Origin: Antedon mediterranea
Lineage: Eukaryota; Echinodermata; Crinoidea; Comatulida; Antedonidae
Assembly (NCBI RefSeq): GCF_964355755.1
Contig: NC_092672.1
Span: 7,440,001 to 7,504,000 of the forward strand
Reading direction: 5' to 3'
Length of the DNA: 64,000 bases
Within the stretch, counting starts at the first letter, position 1. Every line of letters begins with the position of its first letter. The notes below the pieces were generated by a model. That model saw only the letters and a program-made list of their open reading frames with translations. It did no database searches and was not told the DNA's origin. This document shows positions 1-12,900 of this stretch, piece by piece. Made by a program: the position numbers and the translations under genes.

Positions 1-203
1 AGAAGAAGTAAACACATTTTTAAAATAGATTCACCTTCTATATCAACAAAGTATAAACAATTTGGATTAATTCATGTTTTACCTCCTCATTTTTCCTATT
101 TATTCTTAAATGCAGAAACAGTTATTTTTTTATTTTCAAAGAAAATGCATCTTGTTTATCTCTAATACAATTAAAACTGACATTGTTTTTAGAAGAAAAA
201 ATC
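1..203. other. Region upstream of the decarboxylase pseudogene, no gene seen
   Basis: No coding pattern is visible. The last bases before the ATG at 204 could be 5' UTR or the end of an intron (an AG lies at 191-192). Confidence 0.4.
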
Positions 204-2521
204 ATGTCATCAGAATCAAAAGAGGTTCGAAAACAGGTCAAAGAAATGGTTGACTACATAGCTTGGTACATAGATACGATTGAAGAGAGACCATCGTTAG
301 CACAAGTAGAACCTGGTTAGCTCAGCAAACTGATCCCAAATGCAGCACCACAAAAACCAGAAAAATGGGAAGATATTATGAAAGAATTAGAGAAGGCCAT
401 CATGCCAGGTGTAAGTATTTTTTACTTCGCAATTTCCACGATCATCAAAAAATCAGAAAAACAAACAGTTATTTGAAAAAAGTTTCGAAAACAGAAGTTT
501 GGTGGGTTGTGGAGCCGTGAAATGTGCAAAAAGTCACATTTGTGCAAACAACCACATTTGTGCAAACATTTTACCTTTAAATGTGCAAATCTGTTAAAAT
601 TCATAACCCGCAAATGTGCAAACATCTTGCCGTTAAATGTAAAAACGGTCAGATTTGACGTTAAATGTGCAAAAGGTATTCTACAAATGTGCAAATCATT
701 TATTCAGTCAAATTCCTATTACATTTTATATTTTTGGTTCGTATGTCTTTCAGAGTAGAAATAACAATAGGAAAAAGAGTCTAATAAATTTAAAATGCTC
801 AATATCTTAATAACTAATTATACTGTTGTATTTTATTATGATCAAAGGCTCTAAATCGCACATTTGAAGGTAAAATGTTTACACAAATGTGGTTGTTTGC
901 ACAAATGTGACTTTTTGCACATTTCACGGCTCCACATGGGTCTCTTCTAACTCATGATCACCATATCGCTAATACCGAGTAAACAAACTCCTAAATTTCT
1001 TTCAAACACGTCTCTCTACATGATAGTAGTTGCAAATATCAAAGCATGTTTTTCAACTAAAGCATAGAGCCTCACTTCCAGGTTGCACGTGCTGCTTATT
1101 TATCAATTAGAGTCCATTCAATTTATACAATAAAACGAATTATACAATAAACAAATTATACAATAAAACGTTTTTTATTTGTGTATAAACAGGTTAGCCA
1201 TTGGCGTAGTCCTAATTTTCATGCCTTCTATGAAGTTGGAAGTTCATGTCCATCAATACTAATGTGATATGCTGGGTGATGGCATTGGTTGTGTTGGCTT
1301 TACGTGGGTAATTATTGTGTTTGTCTTTTACATATCATATTTTGTCTTTCGAAAAAAGAAACCATTGTTTGTCTATAATAACAAAAACAAATATTGTGGT
1401 TTATTTGTCTTTTACAAACAATGGTTTGTTCATAATAAAAAGACAAAATGTGGTTTTTAAAAGACATGATGATATGATAGTTTGTCTTTTTATAAAATTC
1501 CTGCTTATCAAATTATCAGATTCCTGCAACAAGGAATACAATCACACAATTAATAAATATTTTTGGAATATATATATATTATTTGAAATATTTGTTTTAT
1601 AAGACACATACAGCCGCAGGTTGGTTTTCAATCAGTCACTACGTTGCAAACAGTGTGAACGTGCAATAGAAACATTTGATAAAACTATTATAAAACTGCT
1701 ACTGATAACTACTATTAACCAATCCGATAGTAAAGATACACTCTTGTGTGCATAACATCACTTTTTGAATAGCACGAGATTCGAAAATAGCCAATCATAT
1801 AGTAAGCATACACTCGGTGACCAAGTGGTTATAAGACAGTGGAACCGCATCCCTAGACATAATACTGAGAATGTTTCTTGGCTCATTGGCTCAAAATATA
1901 CTGGTGATACGACGTCATTTATTGTTCATTATTGTGCCTCCTTCAATAATTCAACATTGTTTTGTGTAGATTGTCATCCCAGCTTGCACAGAACTTGAAA
2001 CGATTGTTTTAGATTGGATATGTAAAGCAATAGGCCTACCTAATGAATTCCTGACAGAAGGTAGTGGAAAAGGTGGAGGGGTAATACAGGTAATTTACAA
2101 ATTAATCAAGAACAATGACGGAGGCGGATTGATTCTACAGTGAGTGTCTTAATCATAGATCTCTTTTTGATTTCAAACCTATTAAAATAAATTATAATAC
2201 TTCACCATGGTAAAAATGTCAACACCTTTTTTAAACGTGTGAAAACTCACTTGTACACATCAGAAACATTTCCGTTTTTACCTCTGAACATTAACATAAG
2301 GATACCGGCGCTATATAATCATATTGATTGATTCGGATAGAGATTGATTCATAATCGTACTGTGATCATGTGATTTTGTTTTTCAGGGATCTGCTAGTGA
2401 AGCTACCATATTTTCGTTGCTGGCAGCCAATATGAAAACTATTCGTCAGGTGGTTGAAAGGGAGCCGGATAAGGACCAGTATGATGTATTGCCAAAAATG
2501 ATTGCCTATACTTCAGACCAG
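204..2521 (+). pseudogene. Aromatic-L-amino-acid / histidine decarboxylase-like pseudogene (5' exons only)
   Basis: Four consecutive exons match the N-terminal part of group II PLP-dependent amino acid decarboxylases (DDC/HDC type, which make amines such as dopamine, serotonin or histamine). Exons are 204-410, 1193-1307, 1970-2089 and 2387-2521, each followed by GT and preceded by AG, with phase-0 junctions. Recognisable motifs include KEMVDYI, a PGVSHWRSP junction, [29 protein letters not shown] and YTSDQ. Two lesions are visible: TAG at 318-320 replaces the usual Tyr of the PGYL motif, and one extra base near 1265 shifts the frame in exon 2. The next expected exon (HSSVERAGLI-like) and the PLP-lysine region are absent before the opposite-strand SLC22 gene. 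Intron 1 carries a MITE. It therefore looks like an unprocessed, 3'-truncated duplicate. Sequencing error in the two lesions cannot be excluded, but the missing 3' half argues for a relic. Which decarboxylase subtype it came from is not determined. Confidence 0.88.
508..936. mobile_element. MITE with 78-bp terminal inverted repeats and 5-bp TSD
   Basis: The ends are near-perfect inverted repeats, 508-585 against 859-936, starting TGTGGAGCCGTGAAATGTGC. The flanks carry the same pentamer TGGGT (503-507 and 937-941), a target-site duplication. The interior contains further copies of the motif AAATGTGCAAA. It has no transposase, so it is non-autonomous. It lies in intron 1 of the decarboxylase pseudogene. 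Confidence 0.9.
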
Positions 2522-2905
2522 GTGAGAATACATTGCGAAAGAGAGAATTATTAAACCGTTCAATTATTATTAAATCATTCAAATGAACTTATTTGTGCAT
2601 GTGAATTGTGTGTGTTTCGAGGTTTATTCACCTTTTCGAGGACACTTAGATCCACGTTCTAGATAAATTAATCCCTTATTTTTTACAAAGTCCAAATAAT
2701 GTATTACAGTAAAAACAATTGCCGGCATTAATTAAGTTTTCTTTTCCTCCATAATAACAACCAGTTGTCGTATTCACCATTCACACTTAGGGTAAGGGAA
2801 ACACTTGCCCTTAAAACAATAAAAAAAAAGGTTGAACCTTATAGAATGAAGCGGTTTTTTTACAAGCAATCTACGAAATAGTATAACATAATGCAGAGTC
2901 GTTGA
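2522..2905. other. Intergenic gap between decarboxylase relic and SLC22 gene 1
   Basis: No exon resembling the missing decarboxylase exons is seen on the plus strand. The minus strand here would be the 3' UTR of SLC22 gene 1. Confidence 0.5.
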
Positions 2906-5900
2906 TTATATTTCGCTTTCGCTGAGTTTCTCATTTTGGGTTACACTTGATATAAACGGTTTAGTAGTTCTGAAAAATAAAATAATGATTATAATATGAA
3001 CAAATCATCTTTTAGATATTTCATATGGAAACAAAAACATAATTTGATTATACTGTAGTTCAATTAAAGTGTGTAACCTTAATTTATATAAACAACAACT
3101 GGTAGCCTCAGTATTGTGATATCGCAATTACACTTGTTTTGTGATTAATACAATGATGTAATGTATAAACGGCATAACTACGTAAAAAGATTTCGGGTCC
3201 ATTCCATTGTACGTTGTACTAGAGTACGTTATGCTAGAGTACGGTACGTTATGCTATTGTAGAAATGTTGTCATCAGAATCGTATTGACCGACATCAAGT
3301 ATGTTTCTTGTTTCTTGGTACACTGACGGTGGCGTGATAGAAAACTATGTCACCATGCTAAAACCACCTTATAAGCCGCTGTACAGTCACTTACCCAAGA
3401 TCTTCACCTTCTTTTATAGTTTGTGGCAGATTTATTCCCTTGGTTTCTGGTAGTAAAAGTGCAATGAACCCGGCAATAATTGCCAGAGCAGCAAATATAA
3501 GATACGGAAGCTGTTTGAAAATGACACCAACGTAGAGTATCTGCGGGGCTACGATTCCTCCTAAGCCACCCAACAATGTAGATGCTCCAAAGGCTGTATT
3601 TCTGTAAGATTATATACAAATAATTTTATTTAGTATTTGCAGTTATTAATACAATAAAACCACTATTTATCAAACGCATTCGGAACCCAGAAAAATGTCT
3701 TCTAAATAGGGGTGTCACCTGAACAGATGAGTTGGGCGCAGTGTTAACATTGTATTGCTTTTTTTTCGTTTTACGGTAAAGTCTAATTAACAGACGATTT
3801 GATTTATTTAGAATAAAAAGAACCCGTTTTGACAATCATAGCGAGTCATCCGATATCAAGGTGTTTGATGACTTTTCTTATACAGTATTATATACCGAGC
3901 TTCATGGAAAGGATTTTTTCGTAGGTAGGTACGTTATGGAAAAACATCATGAATTATTCATGAGTAACCTCAGCTGACCCCAATACGCATGTCCAATCAA
4001 TATCGTAAAAAGACAAAACGAGAAACTGAGAGAGGTTCTATGTTCCGCTACGCTTTTGGCGAGAACAGGTGAGAAAAGACGACACAGCAGAACAAGCCAC
4101 CAAGAAGAAACTAAGGACAAATATAAGGTAGGCCTACATATTACCTTATAGGAGTAGGATAAACCTCTGTAGCAAATATATAAACAATTGAGAAACTTGC
4201 TGAGATGCCAAATTTTCCAATCATTCCCATAGTGACAACTAATATCTCATTTGCTATTGAAAACAAGATTATAATTTATAAGTAAAATCATATCTAAAAA
4301 ATAAATATAATATAAATAATAACAATTTAAAAAATATATACGGAAATATGTTTTCATACTTACAAAATACAGAAGTAGCGGCACAAGCCACTCCTGTCAC
4401 TGACATTGTCAGACTTAAAGGAATTCGCCGTCCAAATCGTTCAATTACTATCCAGCTGTAAATAACACCTGGGATCTCAATAAGACCTGCCAGAGCGTTT
4501 GTAACGTAGTCGTTTGACCCAAGTTTGACAATGCTGAGTGATATACCACTATAGACTAACGAATTTACAAACCTATGAAAAAATCACATTGAAAAGAGCT
4601 TGTAATGTATATATGCTTGGAGAAATAATAAAATTGAATAAATTATTTCTCCACGGTGTATGTAAATATACAAGCATTCTTTACAAACCTCTGGTATAAT
4701 AGCTTTCACTACTATGCCAAACCTCAGGTTGGTGGAACCGCCATCAACTAGGCCATCTACCGTGACATGTTCTTGTCGCACTGTGCGTACTTTGGTCGAC
4801 GTTATGCAAAAAACTGTGAGGTATTTGTAAATAATTAAAGTTACAGAAAAATAGATAATTTTAACATTACCATATGTAGACCATCATTATAAACCTTCTC
4901 CGAATATGCTTGTAACGTACTAAGTCCAGTGAGGTGAATTTTAACACGGATGGATCTGCTGTCTTCTATGTAAAACAAAACCAAAAGAATACTACATGAC
5001 ATCTGGAAAACAGGATACAGTATCAGACTGTCTTTATCATTACAATTCCCTCCCTCAAGTAAACCAAATATTGTTCAGAAAAACGAACTATCAGATATTA
5101 CTTTGACAAATTAAAGAGAGTATTCCCAATGTTGATAACATTGTATTTATAGTTTTGGTTTTAAGGACGTAAGTAATTTGACCAATCACAAGCGATTAAT
5201 TATCCGAACTGTTGCTTGTGATTCGTCAACTTACTTGCGTTGTGCCCACGTCATTGCTTTGCGTCCAAAAGTGTGAACCAAGCTATATAGAGTGAAACTT
5301 TACGACACAAAAAAATCCTAAAATTATCTCTTACCAGCCAAGAGTAAAATTACATTCAAATTTTACTCTTACCAAATTGTTTGATGATGCCGGATCTACT
5401 TTGAATAGTACTTTACAGAACTCGTACATTTCTGTTTTATTCTTGCTATTTTTTTTACAAGCACGTTTTAATATCTGTTCTGCTTTACTGAACTCATTTC
5501 CAGAGTGAAGCCAACGTGGAGATTCTGGGACCACACTGTAAATAATTATCAAATATAGAGAAAAGATAACATTAGAATACTAACGGACAGTTATATACTT
5601 TTTTTTATCTGTATTGTTTGTGTTTATCGTTTAATTAATCGTATCTCGAATCTCATTTCAAGAGCCAAGATTCAAGAAATTGTATTGGTCAACTTAAAAT
5701 GGAAAATAACTAGAAAGAAAAATAATCAAAATGCAAAAACTCTATAGTCCAATGCTAAAATAGTGTTGATAAGCCAATGTTAAAATTCTGTTAACAATGT
5801 TAAAATACTGTTAAGCTCTGTCCACACTATCAAACGTTATGTGACAACAAAATGTGATGTGCCCATATGTAGACCTACACGATGATATCATATCACTACC

Positions 5901-8537
5901 ATATTTGGGCATTTCACTACCACTACAAATATTTGGGTACATCAGACAGAGCTTTAAAAACACAGATTGCAAAAATGCCAAAGGCCAATGTAAAATACTA
6001 TTGTGCATATTTTTACATTTTTTTTTCAACAATGTTCCATGAGCAATAGACAATTTTGTTTCAATACAAAATAAAAAGCATGTACCTACATACATATTAA
6101 AACACATATGAGTGCATGGATAACAAGCATTGCCAGCAAACGATATCGCCAATTTTGGATCATATAGGCAAAGAACGATGCTAGAGTATAGCCGATTGCC
6201 CATTGAAAATTGAGAAAGGACCCCGCTAAAGACCGTTTTGATGGGCTAACTAATTCACAACCTGAATAAAGAAAAAATTGAATGATAATAATTTATTAGA
6301 ATAATACACTTACTCTATTATTAATTATACATAACTAAAAACAAAATGCCCTTTTAAAAAAACAAATTGGTTCGTTCTGGTGTGCTTCAACTTTTTTTGC
6401 AATGCAATATTTAAAATTAATACAAAAATAATACATTTTAAATATAAACAACTTTTGGAATGAGCAGAAAAGGCGTTGGGGGCATCCGTGACACTGTAAT
6501 TGGTATACTCCAAAAGTATATTATTGTTGATTATTTGAAATGATGATTTTTTTTATTTATTTATTGTATTGTAACTTTTTTTGGACATTTCCTGGCAGGT
6601 AGTGACTATGAAATTCCCTTACTTTATTGTTTGCTTATTTGTGTTATAATTGTAAATGTATGGTATTTGCCTGAATAGATTATGTTTTTATTCACCATAA
6701 ACAAATACTGTAGTGTACACTCCAGTGGCGCATATCGCCGACAAAAGTCTGAATATCGTATACATCCAATACGACTGTGCTGCCATTGTTCCAACACAGA
6801 CTATGCTCCAGAGTAACATACAAACAACAGTAGTCGGCTTTCTTCCATATCTAAACATAACAAAAAATGATATTTAAACAATTTACATTTTAGGATATTG
6901 TAGGTTGTTGTGGAAGTTGCTATTGGTAATTTCCTGTTGAATTTTTTTCTCTTTTTGTTTTTTTATGTTTTGTATATGGATATGGAGGTACTATCCGAAA
7001 TAAAGGAAATAAATGAATGAATAACAGCACACTATTGATATTGACTTCTTCTCATTCGCACATGTTGAGCGAAAGTGGGGAATTTAGAGCTACCAAGACC
7101 ATGAAAATGAAGAAAGAACATGTTCGTATTATGTTAGAGCGGGTCAAAAATGGTTGAGCACTGTTTTCCGACCTAAAGAGCTAACAATATCGGCATTGAT
7201 TCTAGCCCGACTCGCTTGTTCTGGTGATGAAATAAGTCTTCTCGGGTAAACAATATAAACCGTAGGTCCAGTGTGCACTTTAAAGGACCTAGTTCATCTT
7301 TCGAGACGAGTAGGGGATGGAACTGGACAACGGTAGCCCCTGTGTCAGGGGAATGCCTGACACAGGTGTCTAAAATCTGTGATTAATTTACTCATGGACC
7401 CATACATTAGGTCCATGATTTATACTATACCGTTTTCTATTATTAGGCCTAAATAGAAATGTCTAGGCCTACCTGTCACCAATGTTTCCAATAATCAATG
7501 ATCCAATTAGCAATCCAGCATACTCCAACGATAATGATAATGAAATCAGGTACGTATTCTCACATACTAAATCAAACTAAAAAAAATAATATAATTGAAC
7601 TATTAGTAAAATTAAGTTTAGAACCGATTTTTCTCATAATTATACTAATATAATTTTACGCGCATTTCAGGTTAAATTCATGTCACTTTTTACGCCTTTC
7701 GACAATTACTACTGCAAAAAAATCGAAACTACGTAGAGTTCGCGTATTGCCAGATACTATAATATTTGTGTCGTTTAGGACACAGCGAATATCTGCGATT
7801 AGTCCATACAAATTCGTTTTTTTTTCTATGAAAATCTTCTAGTGCTGTATGAGGCATTCAGGGATCAACGGCTAAACGTCTCATCTGAAAGCAAATAACG
7901 AATCAGATCAGAGTAAAACTAAGAGGGCAGTATACTCTGTCGATTACCAGAACATTCATTTTCCCACAGAAACACAATACAATTGGGTGCAGTGGTATAT
8001 AATAATAATAATAATAATAACACTATCCAAAATAATGATAACTTTATACAATAATGGAAATTTCACTCTTCCCTCGGGCTATGTTTTATGAATTACTTTG
8101 CTAAGGTTATTACTTACCTCCTCTGTGACGGATGTCTGATATAGACTATTGTCATATTCAAACCCATTTTGGCAATACAGCGTAGGAGTATTTTTGAATG
8201 AAGAATTCGAAACAAAATCGTAGGCTGTAAAATTGTATTGATTGCAATATTCTTCGTTAATAGTTGTACTGTTATCGTCATGGTGGCGATATTTACTCTT
8301 CATCTGCTGACAATCATATTCATTCAATCCTATCTCAACGCAGCGGTTATCTAACTCTTCAACGCGGCACCAGTGAACAATGTTAGGAAGCAAAAATATA
8401 ACAGCTACCGCATCAAGGCCAGAGGATATATAAACTAAACTGAGAATAAAAAACGAAATTGTGAAATGACGATTATAAGAGCCAATGTACTTAAAAACAT
8501 CGTCAAAGTGAGGAGTAAGATCCACTTTAAATTCCAT
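2906..8537 (-). CDS. SLC22-family organic ion transporter, gene 1 (565 aa, 10 exons)
   Basis: Major-facilitator carrier of the SLC22 (organic cation/anion/carnitine) family, predicted at the plasma membrane with 12 membrane helices; the substrate cannot be read from sequence. Exons in reading order: 8118-8537, 7473-7576, 6696-6850, 6090-6261, 5373-5535, 4871-4965, 4364-4572, 4145-4253, 3395-3601, 2906-2969. Lengths and phases sum to 566 codons with stop. Family hallmarks: N-terminus with a first helix and then a large Cys-rich extracellular loop with NST, NFT and NSS sequons; GNIGDRYGRK after helix 2 (about 170-179); GCELVSPSKR; PESPRWL (about 287-293); EVYPTPIRN (469-477); PETKG (about 527-531). 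The last exon was chosen because it has a strong pyrimidine tract plus CAG, fits phase 2 and stops after 20 codons. The start is the only Met before the conserved FDDVFKYIG. No lesions are seen. It is paralogous to the gene at 39127-48497. Confidence 0.93.
5153..5287. repeat. MITE-1 copy (GTTCCCAC / GTGGGAAC type), diverged
   Basis: A diverged member of a palindromic repeat seen several times in this window. The shared core is a GACCAATCACAAGCG arm and its reverse complement, with ends related to TTGGTTCCCACTAGGACG. It lies in intron 5 of SLC22 gene 1. Confidence 0.6.
5813..5955. repeat. MITE-2 copy (GCTCTGTCTACACTATC type)
   Basis: Inverted ends AAGCTCTGTC... and ...GACAGAGCTT enclose the family core (ATGTGACAA, GTGATGTGCCCATAT, CTACCATATTTGGGCAT). 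It lies in intron 4 of SLC22 gene 1. Other copies are at 34605, 37362, 41424 and 55684. Confidence 0.75.
7339..7366. repeat. Short hairpin, 11-bp arms
   Basis: CCTGTGTCAGG and CCTGACACAGG form a perfect stem around a 6-nt loop in intron 2 of SLC22 gene 1. No duplication of flanks is evident. Confidence 0.6.
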
Positions 8538-9938
8538 TTGTTTCTTTTGGTCAGTCTTCTTGGTGGTTATATGGCGGTACAGGTACTCAAATATTTATTG
8601 AACTTTGTACCCATGATTGGCTTTGAACATAGTTAGTTCAATACACTATTAACACATCACAACAATGGCAAAATATCCACATTGTAATATATCACACGAA
8701 GTAGTCAGTTACCAGGTTGGAACTCATATATACTTAGTTATTGATTTAAATCTTTTACGTCCTCCCTTAAAACCAGTTAAAAATATTGTAATAAAAAGTG
8801 ACTAAAGAAGGTGAATAACAAAAGTACATTTAATAATAATAATGTACTAAGAAAATTTACTTTATAACAACTATTGCAAAAACACGAACACAGTATTTAA
8901 TACAACTAAATTTGCCATTTTTTAGTAATACAGATATCCCATTCCTTTTGATCTTAAATCCAGTGTCTATAAGTTTAATTGTGGGGCTGTGACGCCTCTT
9001 ACATCGGGGAAACTTCCCCACATCCAAAGACAAGGAATCAAAAACATATGGGTAGGGATAGAAATTCACATACTGTACAAACACATTAACAATAATAAGA
9101 ATTGCCTAGATCAACGCAGCAAACACAATTTTAAAAATTATTGACACAGCCACCAATAGTTACAAATTAAAAATAAAAGAAGCCCTATACATAAAATGGA
9201 ATAGGCCATGTCTTAACAAACAAATTACTTGTTATATTTAAAAATGCACCCGACCCTTATAAAGGTATAATATAACTACTAGACCGTATCTCATTGCATT
9301 GATGATTTTGTTAGGCGTAACAACGAAACATATTTGCATTTGTTTTCATCAAACTCAAGCTTATTCCAATTGTATTGTGCTGTTAGAAGCTCGGCAACAT
9401 TGGACACGACATCACCTCAATTAAACACTTCAGTGTCAACGGACTTTCGAAAGTTGAAAAGGCTCTCGAAAAAATCCGTTAAAGCAGCAGCTGATATAAA
9501 CTGTTTACAAATTTGCAAAACGTTCGGCGTTTTTCCGAAATGTATAATAATAATCTAATTTTCAACAAGTTGAATTAGTGATATTTCGTACATGCAATTA
9601 TCTTATTTTAGCATTCGAATGACATCTGAAACAACGAAAGCGTCCTCATTCCAATGTATTCTCTCTACCTAACTCATGTAAGTAGCAGTGGACCGTATCT
9701 AATTATCATTAATCACCCCTTCTCCTCAGGTTTAAGTTTAAAATTATGAATTTTTAAAGCGATTGCCTTTCTCTAACCCTAACCCCTTTAACACCTCGGT
9801 TTAGTTTTCCCAGGGAAATGTAGGCCTAAAATAAAATTATTAATTTTGTAATTTTAGTCTTCTCTGATTCTCCTTTTACATTCCAATGTATAATTGATAA
9901 GATTGCTTTTATAATACCGGTTCAGTTCACTGTTATCT
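8538..9938. other. Intergenic region between SLC22 gene 1 (5' end) and SLC17 (3' end)
   Basis: This should hold the promoter and 5' UTR of SLC22 gene 1 (to the left) and the 3' UTR of the SLC17 gene (to the right). I see no coding exon, and short open frames here have no recognisable content. One degenerate telomere-like stretch (CTAACCCTAACCCC, about 9775) is too short to mean anything. Confidence 0.5.
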
Positions 9939-12900
9939 TCATTCAGAAATTGCAGAATCTGATGATTCTATTTTATTCAGTAGAACTTTCATCTCTCCTG
10001 GGTCTGTCGCAGGCGACCACCCTTGTTCTTCTGCATCACCAAATATCAGAAAGAACACCATTCCAAAGAACAGCACTGCAGAGGTTATCATGAATAAGAT
10101 TGACCACTGTCCAAACGTATTCTTAAAAATACAAACAGTGAAATCTTCTTTTAATTATTGCAGATAAATATATTTTTCATCAAACATAATTTGAGGAAAG
10201 TGACATTATAGACTAAGATTAATGTTAAAAGTTCCATTTTCTGACTGGTGGCCCCTTTTCCTGGAAATCAATCTAAATCTAAGCGTAAATGGAAATAATT
10301 ATGTGGCCATAACCTGTGTATCGAGATGTCTAACTGGCCTGAATTGCGCACATGTGTTGGCGATGTAGGCCTACGTGACAATGTAATTTAAAACGCAAGC
10401 ATTCATTGTGCATATTATAATATGGTAACTTACGTTGTGTGTTATTAATTCACCAAGAATAAATGGACCAACAAAACCAGTAGTACTCGACACCATTATT
10501 ACCACTCCAATAATTATTCCAGAATATTTTGGAGATAAGTCCAATGCATTTGTAGATAAACTTGCTGGGTTGAATCCAAATGCGCAGAAGATAAGTATGA
10601 TAAGTAGCATAGATGCGACTACGGACTCTCCAACTTGACTCAAGACAATAAAACAAACTGAAGAAACTCCAAGATCTAATTTAATATATGAAATTCAAAT
10701 TGTTTCATTAAGGCTAGTTCCCACTAGGACGTAAGCCGCAATGTAAGTGAATTGACCAATCAAAATGAAAGAATGAATTATTCCAACTATTGCCTGTGAT
10801 TGGTCAATTGGCTTGCGCTGTGGCTTACGTTTTTACGTTGCGTCCTGGTTTATACCGGCTACCTAATAGGACAATGATGATCTTTTTAGGCTTATTTTTT
10901 TACATTATGTCTACGTCCAAGGATATTTAAGGCCTTGCAAACATTATATAACAAATGCCAAAACCTGTTAAGAATCTGTAGTAATTACCTATTACGACAA
11001 AGAGCTTCCTTGTATTCAAGATACTTAGTATGTCACGTCGAATGACAGAGTCTGCACAAAATGCTGAAATTAAAACTACTGGCAATCGAACTAGGCTGGG
11101 AACTGATGTTAGAAAACCCGCCTAGAGTAAAAAAATTACATTAGATAATAATAATACCAATATCCTGGATTTATATAGCGCCTAATGTTGTTGAAACCTC
11201 TAAGCGCTGAACATTATTACCCCAGTCATTTTGGATCAAACACGTATGGAAACATACTCTCTTTTTTTTAGAACAATTTCAACATTTTGCTATTCAGTTT
11301 GTGTATTTAAAACAGCGTTCGCCAACCGAAATGTTTGGTCTAGTGGTAAATGTGTTAACCTATATTACAATGGACCCCTCGGTTCGAGGTATTTCAAGAA
11401 CATGTTTTTTTTTTAATAGTTCAGAGAGATTATTTATAGGGTTAGGTTTATTATATTTAGGAAGTAGATCAGCTATCTATAATAGAAAATAATTAAGGTA
11501 ATGAATTATTCATGATTTCTGCTCACTTTCGTCCTGGAAAAAAAAACTCGGCCCGGAAGCTAGAAATTTCGCTACTACAGCACTCGAGACACAACAAAAA
11601 ATGATGCAAACACTGTGTATTATAATATTTGAAAGTTAAATTATGAAATTGTTGTTTTGGCCAGATGTACATTTGAAATAGAATTAAAACGTAGTTTAAT
11701 ATGGAGGTTATAACAATTTCAAATCAATCGTTAACATGCACCTTAAACAGGCCCGTAGCCAGGGGGGGGGGGGGGTTTATGGTTCGGGCGAACCCCCTTT
11801 ACAGCGACCCCCCCCCCCCCTTAACCGACTGCGAACCCCTATCCCCGACATCCACAATACCTCACCACACCCTCATCTCTGAAAATCCTCCAAATACGTG
11901 CCCCACAATACAAAAGGTAGTTTGTAAATTGAAAAATTTGTAAACTCGTTCGTGAATAAATCATACCTTATTGTTAAACAAATGAATTGGTTGCCGATTT
12001 TCACCTGAAAAATAATACGAATTTTTGGTCCCAGGATGTAACATGATATTGACGCGAGCTTGGGCACGAACGAATCGTACAAAGAACGGGTGTCACGAAA
12101 CCTAAGACCACGAAAGCTAAGACCCCCTAAGACCTAAGATCACGAAAGCTAAGACCCAAGACCTAAGATTACAAATATTTATCTTTCGCACCTGCCTTGT
12201 ATTTTAACTCCCAACATTTATTCTGAATACCACACCTTAGAATTAGCACTTTATGAAAAAGAATTACATAAAAAGTAACAAATACATTTTTAAATTGATG
12301 ATTTTACAGACGTTTTTCTCGCACACATACTGTTTGCGAATTTCACATGACTAGCCCTACACTAACAGTAGGCCTACATCATGTTCAATGTTTTTGTTTC
12401 TATGGAACGTCAACAGAGCAAAAATTATATAGAGTGCTGAAAACTCTGTGGAGTCCATCTACAGTGTGGATGGAACAATGTAAAATTAAAATTGTAATAA
12501 TAGTATAATCATGCTAGTACAGTCGGAAAGCCGCGTTGGTAACGCATCACTGATTTCATTCATTGTGAGGGCGCGCTTCGTGGAAAATGTTGGAATTTTT
12601 GCTATTTTAGTACACTTTGAAAATTGTATAATTTTGATATTAGATGAAATCAATAAACGTATTTCAATAGTTGAACTGCAAGCGTAAATAATGATAAAAA
12701 CTGTGATCTAAATTCCACAGTTTTTTTGTTTCGAGAAATATCATTATTTTGTGTATAAACTTTTTTATTTATATTTTTTTTTAAATGATGGTAAAAAATC
12801 ATTAAATTTCATATTTTCTAGATAAGGTTTCAAAGCGAATTTAAAATCCTTTCAAGATAAACTATTAAGCTATCTATTAAAATAAAAATCTAATTTTAAG

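Noticed and set aside
9770-9795. Telomere-like CTAACCCTAACCCC
   Set aside because: Two units only, within ordinary sequence. Not evidence for a telomere or interstitial telomeric array.
11747-11830. hAT-like end CAGGCCCGTAGCCAGG with poly-G/C tracts
   Set aside because: It looks like a transposon terminus, but I found no matching opposite end or duplication, so no element is called.
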